Counted from the first letter of the stretch, positions 1-9,146 are shown. The stretch is 10,804 bases of DNA from an uncultured Atopobiaceae bacterium (GCA_900770865.1 CAAGLU010000152.1:1-10804); one strand, 5' to 3'. The notes: generated from the letters alone by a model not told the origin. Numbers and translations are program-made.

Positions 1-162
1 CTCAAGCAGTGGGGCGAGATGAACAAGATGATGAGCAAGATGCGCGCTGCCACCCAGGGCGGCAGCAAGAAGCAGCGTCGCCAGATGCAGTCGATGATGC
101 GCAACATGGGCATGGGCGGCGGCATGCCCGGTGGCATGGGTGGCCGCGGCTGGGGCATGTAG
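1..162 (+). CDS. ffh: Signal recognition particle protein Ffh, C-terminal end (partial)
   Basis: Only the last 53 codons are present; the gene starts before the window. The reading frame opens with LKQWGEMNKMMSKMR and ends in a Met/Gly-rich tail (MRNMGMGGGMPGGMGG) before a TAG stop at 160-162. This matches the end of the Ffh M domain, whose methionine-rich helices bind 4.5S/SRP RNA and hydrophobic signal sequences so that nascent membrane and secreted proteins reach FtsY and SecYEG. The 'LKQxxxMxKMM' helix followed by a Gly/Met-rich tail is the visible evidence. The NG GTPase domain lies outside the window, so the call depends on this tail alone. The gene converges on the downstream L,D-transpeptidase. 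Confidence 0.8.
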   Translation, partial: LKQWGEMNKMMSKMRAATQGGSKKQRRQMQSMMRNMGMGGGMPGGMGGRGWGM

Positions 163-203
163 CGACGCCGGTCCGTGAGTTCCGTGCGCGCCTGCTGAAG
201 AAA

Positions 204-239
204 GGGGCCCTCTGGCGTAAAAAGGCGCCGGAGGGCCCC
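204..239 (-). terminator. Hairpin terminator between convergent ffh and L,D-transpeptidase genes
   Basis: A 14-bp stem (204-217 pairing with 226-239, one G-T wobble) encloses an 8-nt loop. On the minus strand the stem is followed by TTTCTT, so it should terminate the L,D-transpeptidase transcript well. On the plus strand it is followed by ATATCG with no T run, so it would work poorly for ffh unless the stem alone is enough. A second, shorter inverted repeat (CCGGC/GCCGG, 255-259 and 266-270) lies between this hairpin and the transpeptidase stop codon. Confidence 0.75.
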
Positions 240-283
240 ATATCGTAGGACCCCCCGGCGCCTTTGCCGGACCCAGCTTCGTG

Positions 284-1747
284 CTACTCGTGGATGATGA
301 CCACATCGCCCACGTTGCACAGCGAGTAGAGCTTGTCCGCGTCATCGTAGGAGAGGTTGATGCAGCCGTGGCTGCCGTTGGTGAGGTAGATGTCTCCACC
401 AAATGCCGAGCGCCACGGTGCGTTGTGGAAACCCATGAGGTTGCCCACGACACCCATCCAGAAGTCGACGTGGCTCACCCACTGGGGGTTGCCCGACTCG
501 TCGTTGGGGCCCACGAGCGTTGAGGGGCTCTGCTTGTTCGTGATGGTCCAGGTGCCCTGCGTGGTGCTGCGGTTGAGGTTGGGCTGGCCGGTCACAACTT
601 CGGCCTCCCAGATGACGGAGCCGTCCGAGTCGAAGAAGATGGCGTGCTGGTCGGAGATGTCCACGTCGATGAAGCGCGTGGGCCAGTCCTGGCCGCCAGG
701 GTTGTACGTTGCCGCCGAGGAGTAGCAGGGCAGCTCGAGCGTGGTGGGGGAGCCAGCCATGATGTCGTTGTAGATGTCCTGTGCGGCCTCGGCTCCGTTG
801 ATGGACCAGCCGTAGACGCCGCCTGCCACGACTGACTCCTGCACGCCGTCGGGTCGCGTATAGGTGCGCGCCGTGCCCACGGAGTCGGTCTTTGCGGAGA
901 GGTCACCCTTGGCCCAGGTGGTGATGGCGTCCTGGTTAAGGGTCACCGAGAGGTCATCGCCAATGGTGATCCACTGGGAGATGAGGTCGGCGTCGACGGT
1001 TGTGACCTCGGTGCCGCCAAGTGTGAGCGTGACGGTTGCGGCGAGCATGGCGTTCGCCGTCTTGATGGCGTCGTCCACGGACTCGCCCGCCTGGAGCGAC
1101 TCGTCCCCAAGCTCGATGGAGGTCGCGAGGGTCTTGGCCTGATTCGCGATGGTCTGGGTGGCAGCGTTCTGGTCGATGCGGTTTGCCTGCGCGCTGTCGG
1201 ACGCAGTGTAGGCCTTCTTCTCGGAGTCGTAGGTGATGTCAGCGTTGCCGGAGCTCGCGCTTGCGGAGGATGCGGCGTTCACGGCGTTTGCAAAGGCACT
1301 TGAGATGGCATCTGAGTCGAGCGAAACGTAGACAGAGACGTCGCCCGTCGAGAGGCTCTGCTGGGCGCCCTGCGCAAGCTCGATGGGCCAGGCCCAAGGG
1401 TGCTGCTGAGCAATGGCGGCACGGGCGGCGCTCTCGCCGTCATATGCCAGCGAGATGTCTGCAGCGGCAAGCTCGAACGAGACGCCGTTGCCAGAAACGC
1501 TTGCCTTCCAGCCAGACGTCTTTGCGGCCGTGAGCGAGGTTGCGACGTCCTCTACGCTCATGAGCGAGACGTCCTGGCCGTCGACGCTGGTAGACGGCAT
1601 GAAGAAGAAGTTGAAGTACGCCACGCCACCCAGGTAAATAGCAGCAACAACGGCGAGCAGGACGAGAAGTGCAATGATGGGGCCGCGGTTTGTGTGCTTC
1701 TTCTCTGACGCGCTGGCGAAGTGTCCGCCCCGTGAGGATTGTTCCAT
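284..1747 (-). CDS. Membrane-anchored L,D-transpeptidase (YkuD family, LdtFm-like)
   Basis: This 487-aa protein probably forms 3->3 (mDAP-mDAP or Lys-type) peptidoglycan cross-links, or attaches substrates to peptidoglycan stems, outside the membrane. Residues 1-23 are a basic cytoplasmic tail and about 24-46 form one hydrophobic segment, so it is an N-terminally anchored (N-in) protein. About residues 55-360 resemble the peptidoglycan-binding/PG_binding_4-type region of LdtFm; the stretch around VAGGVYGWSING is typical of that domain. The C-terminal YkuD domain carries the catalytic signature: His441, then SHGCINL with His460 and nucleophile Cys462. Nothing essential is missing and the domain ends right at the C terminus, as in LdtFm. 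The ATG at 1745-1747 (minus strand) is preceded by GAGGGAG about 13 nt upstream, a somewhat long spacing. The gene is divergent from the downstream methyltransferase and appears monocistronic. Such enzymes can bypass penicillin-sensitive D,D-transpeptidases, but the substrate here is inferred. Confidence 0.92.
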   Translation of the reverse strand: MEQSSRGGHFASASEKKHTNRGPIIALLVLLAVVAAIYLGGVAYFNFFFMPSTSVDGQDVSLMSVEDVATSLTAAKTSGWKASVSGNGVSFELAAADISLAYDGESAARAAIAQQHPWAWPIELAQGAQQSLSTGDVSVYVSLDSDAISSAFANAVNAASSASASSGNADITYDSEKKAYTASDSAQANRIDQNAATQTIANQAKTLATSIELGDESLQAGESVDDAIKTANAMLAATVTLTLGGTEVTTVDADLISQWITIGDDLSVTLNQDAITTWAKGDLSAKTDSVGTARTYTRPDGVQESVVAGGVYGWSINGAEAAQDIYNDIMAGSPTTLELPCYSSAATYNPGGQDWPTRFIDVDISDQHAIFFDSDGSVIWEAEVVTGQPNLNRSTTQGTWTITNKQSPSTLVGPNDESGNPQWVSHVDFWMGVVGNLMGFHNAPWRSAFGGDIYLTNGSHGCINLSYDDADKLYSLCNVGDVVIIHE

Positions 1748-1808
1748 GGTTATGGCTGGTCTCCCTCGGTGTAGGGTGAGTGTTCATCTCAGAGTGTTGA
1801 CATGTTTG

Positions 1809-1814
1809 ACTATA
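1809..1814 (-). promoter_or_regulatory. Possible -10 box for the L,D-transpeptidase
   Basis: Read on the minus strand this is TATAGT, five of six matches to TATAAT, about 60 bp before the transpeptidase start. No convincing -35 element sits 16-18 bp upstream. The surrounding ACTATAGT is a perfect 8-bp palindrome, so the same TATAGT also reads on the plus strand (1811-1816) and could serve the methyltransferase. Direction cannot be settled by eye. Confidence 0.35.
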
Positions 1815-1921
1815 GTAACCCAGGGTGGTGGACGGCCGCCCACAGATTGACCTACGAGAAAAAGCTCCAAAGGCCAAGGTAGCTTGAAGGCAACGCGGGG
1901 CGTGACGGGAAGGCGAGTGGT

Positions 1922-2746
1922 GTGGGCTTGCAGACGGTACGCATAGAGAGCGCGGATGACCCGCGGCTTGACACCTACGTGCGGCTCACCGACCACCAGC
2001 TGAGAAACAAGCTCGAGCCCGAGAAGGGCGTGCTTATAGCTGAGTCCAGGCTGGTCGTGGAGGTCGCCCTGGATGCAGGCCTTGCTCCCCTCTCGTTTCT
2101 GGTCGATGACGCCAGGCTGGAGTCATGCGCCGACCTCATCGAGCGCGCCGGCTGCGTTGTCTACGTGCTGCCGCACGACCAAATGGAGCGTCTCACCGGC
2201 TTCAACGTGAACCGGGGCCTGCTCTGCGCCATGCACCGGCCGCGTCCGCAAGCGGTCGAGCAGGTGCTTCTCAGCGCTCGTCACGTTGCCGTTCTCGAAG
2301 ACCTTGTCGACGTGACCAACGTAGGGGCGGTCTTCCGCTCGGCGGCAGCCCTGGGTGCAGATGCCGTGCTTCTCTCGCCACGCTGCGCAGACCCCTTGGG
2401 CAGGCGTGCGGTGCGTGTTTCCATGGGGACGGTCTTTCAGGTGCCGTGGGCGCGCGTCGACGCCAGTGCCTGGCCGGAGGGCATCGTGGCAGACCTCCGC
2501 GGCCAGGGCTTTACGTGCCTCTCCATGGCGCTCGAGGAGGGAGCCGTGCCCATCGACGACCCGAGGCTGGTGTCTGCCGAGAAGGTCGCGCTCTTCTTTG
2601 GCTGCGAGGGCTACGGCCTTACGCGCGCAACGCTTGACGCCGTTGGCCGCTCCGTCATCATTCCCATGTCAAACGGGGTCGACTCCCTGAACGTTGCCGC
2701 GTCCTCCGCCGTCGCATTCTGGGAGCTCTTCGCGCGCAGGCGGTAG
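1922..2746 (+). CDS. SpoU/TrmH-family RNA 2'-O-methyltransferase
   Basis: This 274-aa SPOUT-class enzyme transfers a methyl group from S-adenosylmethionine to a ribose 2'-OH in tRNA or 23S rRNA. About residues 1-115 form the variable N-terminal substrate-binding region (L30e-like in TrmH/RlmB relatives), with NRGLLCAMHRP closing it. The catalytic SpoU knot domain follows with all three family motifs. Motif 1 is NVGAVFRSA (Asn133, Arg139), motif 2 is FGCEGYGL (226-233, with Glu229), and motif 3 is IPMSNGVDSLNVAASSAV (247-264, the SAM-binding SLNV). I chose the GTG start at 1922 because GGGAAGG (1907-1913) lies 8 nt before it; a TTG two codons later is the only close alternative. The exact target nucleotide cannot be read from sequence, so I give no gene symbol. 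It stands alone, divergent from the transpeptidase and 346 bp before fbp. Confidence 0.9.
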   Translation: MGLQTVRIESADDPRLDTYVRLTDHQLRNKLEPEKGVLIAESRLVVEVALDAGLAPLSFLVDDARLESCADLIERAGCVVYVLPHDQMERLTGFNVNRGLLCAMHRPRPQAVEQVLLSARHVAVLEDLVDVTNVGAVFRSAAALGADAVLLSPRCADPLGRRAVRVSMGTVFQVPWARVDASAWPEGIVADLRGQGFTCLSMALEEGAVPIDDPRLVSAEKVALFFGCEGYGLTRATLDAVGRSVIIPMSNGVDSLNVAASSAVAFWELFARRR

Positions 2747-2811
2747 AGGCAACGCATTTTTGACGCAGGCACCATGTGGGTGACAAGCCTCTCTCACGTA
2801 GGCGGAAAGGG

Positions 2812-2876
2812 AACTGGGCAACAAGACCAAGAAATTATTACGCGATTTTCCTACCAAACAAATTGTTTGCCCAGTT
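2812..2876. repeat. Long inverted repeat in the fbp upstream region
   Basis: AACTGGGCAA at 2812-2821 is the exact reverse complement of TTGCCCAGTT at 2867-2876. Allowing one bulged T (2866), pairing extends inward to 13 bp (2812-2824 with 2863-2876). The 38-nt interior is AT-rich. The right arm overlaps the palindrome AAACAA-A-TTGTTT (2856-2868), so two alternative folds compete for the same bases. It could be an RNA leader element or a pair of operator half-sites. The arms are seen directly; any function is a guess. Confidence 0.6.
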
Positions 2877-2918
2877 GGAGAAGAATTTCTCAGGAATAAC
2901 GTTCAATAATTGCCGTCC

Positions 2919-3002
2919 CGGGCGCCCAAAGCGGCGCGAGCCCCTCTGCTCCGGGCGGCTCGGGCGCCCAAAGCGGCGCGGGGCCGTCTGCCCCAGACTG
3001 CC
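2919..3002 (+). repeat. Imperfect tandem repeat, 42-bp period, GC-rich
   Basis: Two exact 20-bp copies of a sequence beginning CGGGCGCCCAAAG occur at 2919-2938 and 2961-2980, exactly 42 bp apart. The 22 bp after each copy are only partly alike (both include TCTGC). The intervening segment can fold: GGCGCGAGCC (2933-2942) pairs with GGCTC (2957-2961) and GCGCC (2964-2968) across a 2-nt bulge. A second hairpin pairs GTCTG (2986-2990) with CAGAC (2994-2998), extended by GGGC (2981-2984)/GCCC (3000-3003) across one mismatch. It lies 90-175 bp before the fbp start. Confidence 0.75.
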
Positions 3003-3092
3003 CAACCAAAGGCGCCTCGCCGAAATCACACCGTTGCCCTCGAGGCCCCGGTGCAGACTAGAACGATACAACCGTCTGAGGGAGACCGCCAC

Positions 3093-4988
3093 ATGCAGGA
3101 GAAAGACCCCGATCAGCTCAAGTACCTCGAGCTTCTCTCCGAGAAGTTCCCTACCACGCAGGCCGCGTTCACCGAGATCATCAACCTCGAGGCCATCCTC
3201 AACCTGCCCAAGGGCACCGAGCACTTTGTCTCGGACGTCCACGGCGAGTACGAGGCCTTCGAGCACATTCTCAACAACTGCTCGGGCGTCATCCGCGAGC
3301 GCGTGGAGGAGATCTTCAACCTCGAGCTCACGGCAAGCGAGCAGGCCGACCTCTGCACGCTCGTCTACTACCCCGCCGAGAAGCTCCGACGCCTGCGCGA
3401 GGAGGGCACGGCCACCAGCGAGTGGTACGCCATCACGCTTATGCGGCTCGTTCGTCTCGCACGGCGTCTCTCAGGCTCCTATACCCGCTCTAAGGTGCGC
3501 AAGGCCATGCCCGTAGCGTACGCCTACATCATCGACGAGCTCCTGCATATCTCGCCCGACGAGCGAGAGGCCCGCCTTGCCTACCACCAGCGCATCATCG
3601 ACACGATCATCGACACCGGCTCGGCAGACGACTTCATCTGCTCGCTTGCGGCGCTCATCAAGCGCCTGGCCGTGGACCACATGCACCTGGTGGGCGACAT
3701 CTTTGACCGAGGACCACATGCCGATAAGATCTGCGACCGCCTCATGGGCTACCACTCCATCGACGTCGAGTGGGGCAACCACGACATCGTGTGGATGGGC
3801 GCGGCCTCTGGCTCGGCGGCGTGCCTGGCGGCAGTGATTCGCAACAACATCCACTACGAGAGCCTCTCGATCCTCGAGAGCGCCTATGGTGTGAGCCTGC
3901 GCGAGCTGGCGCTCTTCTCGGAGGCAACCTACACGCAGGACGACGGCATGACGCCCATGGAGAAGGCCATCTCGGTCATTCTCTTCAAGCTCGAGGGGCA
4001 GGTCATCATGCGCCATCCCAACTGGCACATGGAGGACAGGCTGCTTCTGGAACACGTTGATCCCGCCCGGGGCGTGCTCGACCTCAACGGCACCGCATAC
4101 GAGATGCGCACGCGAGACTTCCCCACGCTCGACCCGGCGCATCCCTACGAGCTCTCGGCGGACGAGAGGCGCGTCATGGACGGCCTCATGGACGCCGTGC
4201 GCTCCTCGGACAAGCTGCGCGCCCACATTGGCTTCCTCTACGACCACGGCTCCGCCTACCTGGTGCGCAACGGAAACGCCATCTTCCACGCCTGCGTGCC
4301 CATGAACGAGGACGGCACCTTCTGCGCCGTGCGCCACCAGGACCAGGTCCTTGCCGGCCGCGAGTACTACGACTACGCCGATCGCCTTGCCCGCCAGGCC
4401 TGGCACGAGCATGACCAGGTCTCGCTCGACTGGATGTGGTACCTCTGGTGCGGGCGCTACTCGCCGCTTTCGGGGCGCGTGGTGAAGACGTTCGAGCGTA
4501 CCTACCTCACCGACCGCTCCACCTGGCAGGAGCCGCGTGACCCCTACTTCAGGCTCACTGAGAAGCCCGAGGTGGCGCGGCGCATTCTCATGGAGTTTGG
4601 TGCAGACCCGGTGCATGGCCACATCATCAACGGCCACACTCCCGTCCACGCTGCGGACGGGGAGAGCCCCGTCAAGGCGGGCGGTCTGCTTGTGGTTATC
4701 GACGGCGGATTCTGCCAGGCCTACCACAGGACCACGGGGATAGCGGGCTACACCCTCATCTCTGACCCCCGGGGCATGCGCATCAAGGCGCACCGCCCGT
4801 TTGGCACCATTGCCGACGTGCTCGATCTCAATGCCGACATCATGAGCGATGACGACCGCTTCGAGATTTACCCCAGCCCCAAGACCATTGGCGACACGGA
4901 CACAGGCACCCAGATTCGCGGGCAGGTTGCGGACCTGAGGGCGCTTCTCGACGCATATCGCACTGGCCTTTTGCCCGAGAGGGGATAG
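3093..4988 (+). CDS. fbp: Fructose-1,6-bisphosphatase, class III
   Basis: This 631-aa cytosolic enzyme hydrolyses fructose-1,6-bisphosphate to fructose-6-phosphate, the committed step of gluconeogenesis. It belongs to the class III family first described in Bacillus subtilis, whose Fbp is about 670 aa. The core is a metallophosphatase fold. SDVHGE (47-52), GDIFDRGPHADK (201-212) and EWGNHD (226-231) carry the metal-binding Asp/His/Asn residues, and NGHTPVH (513-519) supplies the C-terminal histidines. The motif order and spacing look complete. The ATG at 3093 is chosen because GAGGGAG (3078-3084) lies 8 nt upstream and conserved family sequence (DQLKYLELLSEKFPT) begins just after it. The open frame extends further upstream only through the repetitive leader. 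ftsH follows after 137 bp. Regulation is unknown, but the long structured leader is suggestive. Confidence 0.95.
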   Translation: MQEKDPDQLKYLELLSEKFPTTQAAFTEIINLEAILNLPKGTEHFVSDVHGEYEAFEHILNNCSGVIRERVEEIFNLELTASEQADLCTLVYYPAEKLRRLREEGTATSEWYAITLMRLVRLARRLSGSYTRSKVRKAMPVAYAYIIDELLHISPDEREARLAYHQRIIDTIIDTGSADDFICSLAALIKRLAVDHMHLVGDIFDRGPHADKICDRLMGYHSIDVEWGNHDIVWMGAASGSAACLAAVIRNNIHYESLSILESAYGVSLRELALFSEATYTQDDGMTPMEKAISVILFKLEGQVIMRHPNWHMEDRLLLEHVDPARGVLDLNGTAYEMRTRDFPTLDPAHPYELSADERRVMDGLMDAVRSSDKLRAHIGFLYDHGSAYLVRNGNAIFHACVPMNEDGTFCAVRHQDQVLAGREYYDYADRLARQAWHEHDQVSLDWMWYLWCGRYSPLSGRVVKTFERTYLTDRSTWQEPRDPYFRLTEKPEVARRILMEFGADPVHGHIINGHTPVHAADGESPVKAGGLLVVIDGGFCQAYHRTTGIAGYTLISDPRGMRIKAHRPFGTIADVLDLNADIMSDDDRFEIYPSPKTIGDTDTGTQIRGQVADLRALLDAYRTGLLPERG

Positions 4989-5125
4989 GCCATCCCGTAA
5001 CGCCGGCGGCCGTCCCGGCAACGTGCGGCATGCATGAATGGTTGCTGCGAGTAAATAATGGAGACCCGGCAAATGGGTACGCTAGAGCCAGGTTCATGCA
5101 CGGCACCGGACGAAAGGGTCCACAA

Positions 5126-7030
<1,905 letters not shown>

Positions 7031-7055
7031 GCTCTCACGCCTGCACGTCGGTAGC

Positions 7056-7094
7056 AGCCCGGCTCCAGCGACCATCTGCTGGGGCCGGGCTTTT
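7056..7094 (+). terminator. Intrinsic terminator of ftsH
   Basis: A 14-bp GC-rich stem with one G-T wobble (7056-7069 with 7078-7091) encloses an 8-nt loop and runs straight into TTTT (7091-7094). It starts 25 bp after the ftsH stop codon and is a textbook rho-independent terminator. Confidence 0.93.
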
Positions 7095-7160
7095 CATATA
7101 CGCTGAGCTTGCGGGCAGAACGTCCGTGTGTTTGGGCCGTGACGCTTGGCGGAGCGGCCT

Positions 7161-7189
7161 TTGGCCGGGACCTTAAGTTCGTCTATAGT
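7161..7189 (+). promoter_or_regulatory. Sigma-A-like promoter of the DUF4012 gene
   Basis: TTGGCC (7161-7166, four of six matches to TTGACA) and TATAGT (7184-7189, five of six to TATAAT) are separated by exactly 17 bp. Transcription would start near 7196, about 30 bp before the TTG start codon. The -35 box overlaps a small hairpin (CGGCC/GGCCG, loop TTT). Confidence 0.6.
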
Positions 7190-7227
7190 GTCTGTGCCTA
7201 TATGTCAGACATGAATAGAGGTTTTCC

Positions 7228-9114
7228 TTGGCTTCCCACTTCGCTGCCCACGACAGCCAGTACGAGCGGCTCTCGCGTAGCAACTACACGCCCCATACCG
7301 CACACCGAGGCCACCGCGGGAACAACAACGGGCGTCGTCACCATTCGCACGTGGGTCTCGTCATTGGCCTTGTCATCGTCGCCATCGTCGCGGTGTGCGG
7401 CGCCTGTGGCTTCCGGCTCTATCGCTCTGCCATGACGGCCAAGGGGCACGCGGAGGACATGGTCACCGAGCTCTCGACCCTTAAGGAAGCCGTCAAGAGC
7501 GGTGACACGGACGCCCTCAACAACTCGGTGAACACCATCGTCGAGGACAGCGACGCCCTGAACGTCGAGGTGACCTCGCCGCTTTGGAAGCTCGCCGCCA
7601 ATCTTCCCGTGGTGGGGGAGGATGTGCGCTCTGTCCAGACGCTTGGCGCGGCATCGTCCGCCCTCGTGAACGACGCCCTCGTGCCCATAGCGCAGAGCGT
7701 CTCGGGCAAGAAGCTCTCGGACATCATGCACGACGGCTCGTTCGACGTGGAGACCATCTCTTCCGTTGTTGCCGCCGTTGACCAGGCAACGCCCACCATC
7801 GAGGGGACGCTCGACACCATCGACTCGCTGCCCGAGGCGCACATCCCGCAGCTCGCCTCTGCCATCGAGAAGGTCAAGACACAGACCACCCAGGTACGAG
7901 ACGCGCTTGCTAAGGCCAAGCCCATTCTCGACGTGCTCCCGCAGATGCTTGGCGCAAACGGCCAGACGCGCACCTACCTCGTGATTGCCCAGAACAACTC
8001 CGAGCTGCGCTCCACGGGAGGACTTCCCGGCTCCTGGGGTACCGTCACGATCAACAACGGCACCCTCACCATGGGTGACTTCACCACGATCCTCCACGAG
8101 TCGGGCCTCAAGGTGGACATCACCGACGAGGAACGCAATGCCATGGCCACCAACATGGACACGGACCCCGCCCAGGTGAACTGCGACCCTGACTTTGTCC
8201 GTGTGGGCGAGCTCGCGCGTGACTACTGGGCCCAGACGGGTGGCGGAGACATCGACGGCGTCATTGCCATCGATCCGGTCTTCCTGCAGCGCCTTGTTGC
8301 CCTTACGGGCTCCATCACCGCTCCGGACGGTGCGACTCTCGACGGCACCAACACGGCACAGGCGCTCCTGAGCGACGTCTATTGGAAGTACGGAGATAAC
8401 GGGGATGCGCAGGACGCCTACTTTGCGAGCGTCGCCGAGCTCGCGTTCAAGTCGGTCCTGAGCAACCTTGGCAATGCCAGCATCAAGGACCTCAAAGACG
8501 TCTACAAGAAGTCTGCCGCAGATGGCCGCCTCCTTGTGTGGATGAACGACCAGGGCGAGGAGCAGGTCATGCAGAAGCTCGGTGTTGCCGGCGGCCTCTC
8601 GACCGACCCCGCCACTCCTGTCTTGGGCGTCTACCTGAACGACGACTCCTACAGCAAGCTCAGCTGGTACACGCAGGCGGGTACCACCATCGACGGCGGC
8701 ACCAAGAACGCCAACGGCACCACCACCTACAACGTCACCACCACGCTTACCAACACCATCACGCCGGAGGAGGCTGCAAGCGCCCCCATCTACATCTACG
8801 GTGGCAATGCCGACAAGCGCAACAACTCCGACATGCTGCACTTTGTGTATTTCATTGCGCCAGCGGGTGGGACGATCACGAACTTCTCCGCAAGCGACGG
8901 GCTCATCTTTACAGACTACGGCATCAACGAGGCCACACTGAGCGGCCTGCAGTTCATCCGCGTGCGCACGCACCTGCGCTCCGGCGAGTCGGGGACGTTC
9001 ACCTACCAGGTCACGGTTCCCGCCGAGGCAACGCAGCCCCTGGCACTTCGCACCACGCCGCTTGCGCAGGAGAGCCTCATGAGCAACTCCGTGCCCGCAA
9101 GCGCCACGGAATAG
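7228..9114 (+). CDS. DUF4012 family membrane-anchored protein
   Basis: This 628-aa protein of unknown function probably faces the outside of the membrane. Residues 1-41 are basic and His/Asn/Arg-rich, and one transmembrane helix spans about 43-62 (GLVIGLVIVAIVAVCGACGF), giving an N-in, C-out topology with no visible signal-peptidase site. About residues 70-245 look helical with many Val/Ala/Asp positions. The DUF4012 core follows: YLVIAQNNSELRSTGG (250-265) is the hallmark, followed by GSWGTVTINNG and DGVIAIDPVFLQRLV (343-357). The C-terminal part is rich in Thr/Asn/Gly beta-strand-like sequence. The TTG start at 7228 follows AGAGG with 6-nt spacing; nearby ATGs at 7202 and 7211 are out of frame. 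With its own promoter and a strong 3' hairpin, it seems monocistronic. Family members often lie near envelope or exopolysaccharide genes, but nothing adjacent here confirms such a role. Confidence 0.85.
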   Translation: MASHFAAHDSQYERLSRSNYTPHTAHRGHRGNNNGRRHHSHVGLVIGLVIVAIVAVCGACGFRLYRSAMTAKGHAEDMVTELSTLKEAVKSGDTDALNNSVNTIVEDSDALNVEVTSPLWKLAANLPVVGEDVRSVQTLGAASSALVNDALVPIAQSVSGKKLSDIMHDGSFDVETISSVVAAVDQATPTIEGTLDTIDSLPEAHIPQLASAIEKVKTQTTQVRDALAKAKPILDVLPQMLGANGQTRTYLVIAQNNSELRSTGGLPGSWGTVTINNGTLTMGDFTTILHESGLKVDITDEERNAMATNMDTDPAQVNCDPDFVRVGELARDYWAQTGGGDIDGVIAIDPVFLQRLVALTGSITAPDGATLDGTNTAQALLSDVYWKYGDNGDAQDAYFASVAELAFKSVLSNLGNASIKDLKDVYKKSAADGRLLVWMNDQGEEQVMQKLGVAGGLSTDPATPVLGVYLNDDSYSKLSWYTQAGTTIDGGTKNANGTTTYNVTTTLTNTITPEEAASAPIYIYGGNADKRNNSDMLHFVYFIAPAGGTITNFSASDGLIFTDYGINEATLSGLQFIRVRTHLRSGESGTFTYQVTVPAEATQPLALRTTPLAQESLMSNSVPASATE

Positions 9115-9146
9115 CTCAGCCGCTGGACGAGCAGTGCTCAGACCTT

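Larger units (their letters stand above)
2747..3092 (+). other. 346-bp non-coding region and putative structured leader of fbp
   Basis: No convincing gene lies here. The 5' part (about 2822-2910) is conspicuously AT-rich for this genome. It holds a long inverted repeat (2812-2824 with 2863-2876), a 13-bp odd palindrome (2856-2868) and a small hairpin (2879-2892). The 3' part (2919-3003) is very GC-rich and contains an imperfect 42-bp tandem repeat and two hairpins. No terminator with a T run follows the methyltransferase stop, and no promoter with both -35 and -10 boxes stood out. An in-frame upward extension of fbp to a TTG at 2910 would translate the repeat into an Ala/Arg/Pro-rich string and lacks a ribosome binding site, so I treat the region as untranslated. 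Confidence 0.6.

Noticed and set aside
2800..2825. GGAAAGGGAA-type string reminiscent of part of a cobalamin riboswitch
   Set aside because: The other conserved boxes (B12 box, paired core) are absent, and class III fbp is not a known cobalamin-controlled gene. Resemblance over about 10 nt is not enough.
2919..2980. CRISPR-like repeats
   Set aside because: Only two copies, a 22-bp gap that itself partly resembles the repeat, and no cas genes nearby. It is a tandem duplication, not an array.
2910..3092. N-terminal extension of fbp from a TTG start, giving 61 more residues
   Set aside because: The added part is Ala/Arg/Pro repeat sequence encoded by the tandem repeat. No ribosome binding site precedes the TTG, while a good one lies 8 nt before the ATG at 3093 where family conservation begins.
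3471..5072. Long minus-strand open frame of 533 codons opposite fbp
   Set aside because: It lies antisense to a clearly conserved gene. Long antisense frames are expected where third positions are mostly C or G. Its translation is low-complexity Val/Ala/Arg-rich with no family motif.
5030..5125. Upstream ATG for ftsH adding 32 residues
   Set aside because: The extra residues do not resemble the FtsH N terminus. The ATG at 5126 has a proper ribosome binding site and is directly followed by the usual basic residues and TM1.
7202..7435. Out-of-frame ATG open frame overlapping the start of the DUF4012 gene
   Set aside because: No ribosome binding site precedes either ATG (7202, 7211). The product is Ser/Thr/Pro low-complexity, and the DUF4012 frame accounts for the coding signal.
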